A DNA stretch of 64,000 nt from Ancylostoma caninum (Eukaryota > Nematoda > Chromadorea > Rhabditida > Ancylostomatidae), in NCBI GenBank assembly GCA_037903475.1, contig JBAJFG010000197.1:1-64000 (forward strand). Direction: 5' to 3'. Positions 59,505-64,000 of the stretch are shown here, piece by piece (the first letter of the stretch is position 1; each line of letters begins with the position of its first letter). The notes beneath the pieces are model-generated. The model made no database searches. It had not been told where the DNA came from and saw only the letters and a list, made by a program, of their open reading frames with translations. Position numbers and translations under genes: made by a program.

Positions 59505-59582
59505 TATAAAAGGCAGTAGGAGTACAGTTTCCGGCAATTGCGGTCTGCCTTTCTACCATCTCTACTGCAACAAAGGTGAGCA
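59505..59582 (+). promoter_or_regulatory. TATA-like box and conserved AAAGGTGAGCA in Penelope 3' region
   Basis: TATAAAAGG at 59505-59513 lies 30 bases after the endonuclease stop codon. AAAGGTGAGCA at 59573 is a good splice donor and recurs as AAGGTGAGCA in the minus-strand copy (36670-36679). Penelope-like elements often carry a partial terminal duplication (pseudo-LTR) whose downstream copy repeats the promoter and first intron, so this may be such a promoter. That role is inferred. Confidence 0.4.
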
Positions 59583-59700
59583 CTGGCCGGCTGTGTGTGC
59601 TTCGTTGTGTTTTTGATTTGCCTTGTGACTGAACTGTGTTCTCCAATGCGATGAGGCGTTTGAGAGGATGGTCATAAATGTTGCCTTCGACTTCCAGGCT

Positions 59701-59732
59701 CTGACGAAGGCGACATCGCCGAAACGTTAGTC
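59701..59732 (+). ncRNA. hammerhead-ribozyme-like motif, best-formed copy
   Basis: CTGACGA (59701-59707) and GAAA (59721-59724) are the two core strands. Between them GGCG-ACAT-CGCC forms a four-pair stem II with a tetraloop. After GAA, AC-GTTA-GT forms a two-pair stem III, and the next base gives the cleavage triplet GTC with the cut after C59732. Stem I can pair ACTTC (59690-59694) with GAAGT (59733-59737), but only by leaving a six-base bulge. Very short stem III is known from Penelope-like elements, where cleavage may need dimers. The core is convincing; activity is unproven. Confidence 0.65.
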
Positions 59733-59760
59733 GAAGTGGAGAATAAAGAATTATAACAAT

Positions 59761-60669
59761 CTGGGCAAAAAACAGCTAGAAAAAGAAATACGTCACTAGA
59801 GCTTTAAGATGCTCCTCAACTGAAATAGCTAAAATAGCCTAGATGTTCGGACAAATTAGCAGGACGTAGTTTACAAGGAAATTACGTAAGCTGCGTAGGA
59901 TTAGATAGTGCAAATCTTGGTCTCATGCAAGACAACAGCGCAATCTAGTTAAAAAGGTCATATCTGGAAAGCGACGAGCCGCGTCGCGCACATGACACCT
60001 AAAATTTCCGCCCCCCGTTTTCCAACCTCTCAAGACATGAAACCTCGCAATTCTATGTATGAATCATCGCAGACTCGCGAGCAGAGTACGAAAGCAGCAG
60101 CGCATCTCAGCACCGATTTCATTGAAAGCTATATGTATTCTGTATTACATCTGCATAGAATATCACGAAAAATTGCATGTTTAGGACTCAATTTTGACTC
60201 TCTCCTCGATCTCTGCTGACATGTCACTAAACAATCCTGCACTTCTCCTTCTTATCTCTCATCCTGTCGGTGTGTTTTTCGATGAATCCACTATTACTCG
60301 ACAAAAGTGGGCCTGAACATCCGCTGCCGATACAGTTGCCTTATCCCGATTTCAAGCTCGTACATCTTGAACTTCGTCGAAGTCAATGGCTGACGCACTC
60401 ATGCTCCTCATACGCGAGTTTAAATCCGGGTGAAATAGCCATGTCGGCAGCGCCCTGGCAAGGCAGTTCCTCACTCCGAAAGAAAATTGTTTTAGGACAC
60501 TAAAACAGCTGCAAATCATGCTTGAAGTTCATACATGAAAACGCTGTATTCTGTATTACATTTGCACATTAAGAAATAAGTGTAACTCACTATGGGGCAC
60601 TTTGCAGAAAATTTGGGCTACGGATTCGCAATCAGCGTCGAAAACTGTATGTAGCTGGAAGTTTGTAAT
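59761..60669. other. no gene recognised
   Basis: Frames of 75-77 codons with no domain. Nothing else is supported. Confidence 0.35.
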
Positions 60670-60893
60670 AAGGGTAATTCATAGTAGATGCCTGCGTTCG
60701 ACGCGCGTGCGTCTATATGATGAAGGCTAGGGTGAGTCGCACCGCCGATGCAGTTCATACATATACGTTTATGGCGTCGCGGCGGTCGAACCTATTTTCA
60801 TGGAGGATATTCATGCCGCTTTGACCTGTCTTCATGGAAAATCTTCCGCAAATTAGTGCGTGTATCTGACGCAACCTAGTATGAGTTGCCCTA
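60670..60893. mobile_element. MITE with AGGGTAATTCATA ends, complete copy
   Basis: Left end AGGGTAATTCATAGTAG and reversed right end AGGGCAACTCATACTAG are inverted repeats; a leading T(A/T) at each side may belong to the TIR or be a TA-type duplication. The interior has GCGTGCGTC/GACGC and CATGAAGAC blocks, and two TTTTCATGGA-type motifs in direct order. No ORF. Related copies are at 41100-41430 and 54110-54325, with a similar end at 46.39 kb. Confidence 0.7.
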
Positions 60894-61421
60894 ATCATAT
60901 CGAATCTAATTGTTAATAACCCATCTGACCTGAAGTGACAGCCGAAAGTTATTTACCCTTTTGTGCAGGGTTGATAGGTCGAGTGATAAGAGCCAGGAAT
61001 GAATGAGAGCTTAGATGGGTAAAAAAAGGAAGATGTTTTGTTATTTAGGGGAGGGGATGAGGAAAGCACCGTTCGCTGTGAATCACGGCGCTCATCACAC
61101 AATAACGCACCTGTTGCGCAGAATGTTTCACACTACTGACGTGGTAGGGCTCTGCGAGTGACCCATTTCTCTACGTTTCTCTGCAGACGCGAAATCAGCC
61201 TCTGTCCCATTCTCTTCTATCATGGGCGCCAGGACACCCTCCATAAAGCGGTGGATTCATCATTCTGTTCATTGCAGCGTCGCTTCATTATCTGAACCTT
61301 ACCACAACCATCTCTGTGCTTTTATATGACCTTACAATAACCATCACTGACCAATCGGATGACTTTATTCCACACTTATGCATACATTCGTCACATACTA
61401 AGCGCTTTATTTTGTGTTATC
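60894..61421. other. no gene recognised
   Basis: Only short frames without motifs are present. Confidence 0.35.
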
Positions 61422-62400
<979 letters not shown>

Positions 62401-62403
62401 CAA

Positions 62404-63735
62404 CAAACAAGGGAACGATACCAAATGTCTATGGCACTTCAAAATAGAATGTGCCTCATAATATGAAGTTGACGATGCTGATCTCGATTATGTTCTCCAT
62501 TAGTGCCTAATACTACTGCGCAAAAAGTTATAGCCTTGTCTGTGCAGTACATTCGAAGGTACAGTTTCTACATCCACATCCCGTGAACCCACAAAATAGG
62601 CGTTGTAGTGCAAAATGGATGCAGAATTCGCGATCAGTAGCTCAACTGAACCTGTATGCAAAATTTCAGCGAAAAGAGGCAAGAATTACGGTTAGACAAT
62701 CACCCCTTGATCATTTACTACTACTACCACTCACGAGGAAACGGTCATTGGGTATAGGGTAGTTCAGGCATCTCGCAGATTCCATCCAAATTTTGCACAT
62801 AGGGGTAATTTCAGGTGCTGATCACGATTATCAGCATCATTTTGCAAGCCTCTAACATTTTAATGTCGAAATTCAACAATTTTGTTTGGTTTTCTACAGT
62901 AATTGCTGTTCATTCTACCGCAAACCTATAAGAATGTAGTGACGTCACGAAATGGATATCATATTCGTGTTCAGCACTTCAGATAACCATATTATGGAAA
63001 TTTTCAGCAGAAAAGAATTCCTTGAATATTTGGGCTCACGTGAGTCCATCAGCAGCTCCCCTGTCGACGAAGTCGGGGTAGTGAAGATCTTTGAAAACGC
63101 TTTCAAGCTTTTAGAATATGTATTTGCAAGTAGAAACACTTACAAAAAACTGCATAGAATAGATTTTTAGAGAAAATCAGTAACTGGGAGAAAATGCAAA
63201 AGTGCGACACCAGAGGGGAATTGAACCCGTGAGGGTATTCACGGGAACGGAGACACTTACCACTGCGCCACACTTCCTTGACCTACCTGACATACCTTAT
63301 TCTATGTATACCTTCTTATCACTTGCGTCTGGAAAAATGAATATAAATCATTGCGGACGCGAGGCTGGGCCAAGGTCAAGATAGTTTTGAAATCAAAGCT
63401 TCGAGATGCACAAGGCAGTGTACACTCCCCACGAGGAAGTCTCCGATGAAGCAAAGTTCCCTTGTAATTAGTAGTAGTAGCGACTGATCAACGCGCAATT
63501 CTTTACCCGTAGTGATGCATTTTCCGCTGAGATTTTGCATACAGGGTTACTTGGACTGCTGAGTTGATGCAGAAACTGCTCATAATACTGCACAGACAAG
63601 GCTATAACTTTTTGCGTAGTAGTATTAGGCACTAATGGAGAACATAGTCAAGGTCAGCATCGTCAACTTCATATTATGAGGCACATTCCACTATGAAGTG
63701 CCACGGACATTTGGTATCCTTCCCTTGTAAGAAGA
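62404..63735. repeat. long inverted repeat, arms about 330 bases
   Basis: The left arm (about 62404-62745) and the reverse complement of the right arm (about 63405-63735) agree at about 85-90 percent by eye. Landmarks are TGCCTCATAATATGAAGTTG, TATAGCCTTGTCTGTGCAGTA and CTGTATGCAAAAT.TCAGCG. The loop of about 0.66 kb contains a short frame (62952-63170) and a tRNA-like sequence. It may be a foldback transposon or an inverted duplication; no transposase is present. Confidence 0.8.
63203..63272 (-). repeat. tRNA-like sequence, probable pseudogene or SINE head
   Basis: The minus strand reads GTGGCGCAGTGGTAAGTG (A-box type) and, 32 bases later, GGGTTCAATTCCCC (a good B box and T arm). Between them CCCGTGA-ATACCC-TCACGGG makes a hairpin where an anticodon arm should be. 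A matching acceptor stem is not found. Pol III promoter elements are thus plausible, but a functional tRNA is not. Confidence 0.4.
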
Positions 63736-64000
63736 AGTGGTTTGTTTAACACAAAACGCAATCGCTACCTACACCTATTGCTTGTGATCACCGATTAGGA
63801 AGGGGTTCAACTCTTCGCAAGAAAGAGCTGTAGAACGAGAAACTACTAATTGTCGATACAGGAAGTTTGGAGTCGGCGAAGTGCGTTGGTTTACCAGTTT
63901 CTCAAAATGAAGGACAGTCCAATTTTCTCCGAGTTCCGGATCTCTCTCTGACTGCCCATTTCTATGACCACATTTGGCCCAAAGACAGAAACTGACAGGA
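63736..64000. other. no gene recognised at window end
   Basis: No supported feature. Confidence 0.3.

Larger units (their letters stand above)
59020..59760 (+). pseudogene. Penelope-like element, GIY-YIG endonuclease and 3' UTR
   Basis: The plus strand reads LVRNRAYDRLCNTPGCVICP (the Cys-pair linker) and then the GIY-YIG nuclease, open from 59137 to the stop at 59475: GVIYLITCQSCGDEYIGE, IRIKEHLDGLNRS, LEPEIIARKTLEACWI and NELALYHNLCGF. The domain looks intact. Everything upstream, including the RT, is missing by 5' truncation. The 3' UTR contains a TATA-like box (59505), a conserved AAAGGTGAGCA (59573) and the hammerhead-like motif (59701-59732), and ends near 59760. It pairs closely with the copy at 36522-37862. 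Confidence 0.9.

Noticed and set aside
63203..63272. Functional tRNA gene on the minus strand
   Set aside because: A- and B-box motifs exist but no acceptor stem or proper anticodon arm can be folded.

Overview
The window looks like repeat-rich nuclear DNA of a nematode, most likely a strongylid of the hookworm group. The evidence is the six-base TTAGGC/GCCTAA telomere-type repeats near 54.5-54.65 kb, short introns of 51-61 bases beside longer ones, an RTE retrotransposon with a nematode-style endonuclease-reverse transcriptase, many mariner relics, nematode-type Penelope-like elements and a cytosolic sulfotransferase. There are no bacterial operons. The species call is inference.

The only host gene I can support is a seven-exon cytosolic sulfotransferase on the minus strand (9731-12939). 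I rebuilt it from splice sites and conserved PAPS-binding motifs. Its last two exons are too short or too spliced to appear as long open frames, and one junction (exon 2 to 3) does not keep frame with the sites I can see.

Almost everything else is transposon-derived. Left part (0-20 kb): a perfect (CA)346 array, a CR1-like 3' end, mariner relics at 1.6, 13.3-13.9, 14.2-15.4 and 17.5-18.5 kb, and small inverted-repeat elements. Middle (20-30 kb): a 290-bp hAT-type MITE in an AT microsatellite, and a second MITE copy split by two Helentron-like elements, one of which was then hit by a 5'-truncated RTE. 30-41 kb: minisatellite composites, two adjacent TIR-bounded mariners, and three pieces of Penelope-like elements with RT and GIY-YIG domains. 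42-45.5 kb: an RTE element with an uninterrupted 964-codon ORF. 45.7-64 kb: foldback elements, a mariner relic, Helitron-like elements carrying minisatellites and long CA/GT arrays, a decayed CR1-like LINE, a foldback element containing telomere-type repeats, a further Penelope 3' end with a well-formed hammerhead-ribozyme-like motif, and a long inverted repeat around a tRNA-like sequence.

The notable biology is in the mobile elements: the order of nested insertions with target duplications, a hammerhead-like motif at the same place behind three Penelope GIY-YIG C-termini, and recurring composite repeats. All assignments are by eye and have not been checked against any database.
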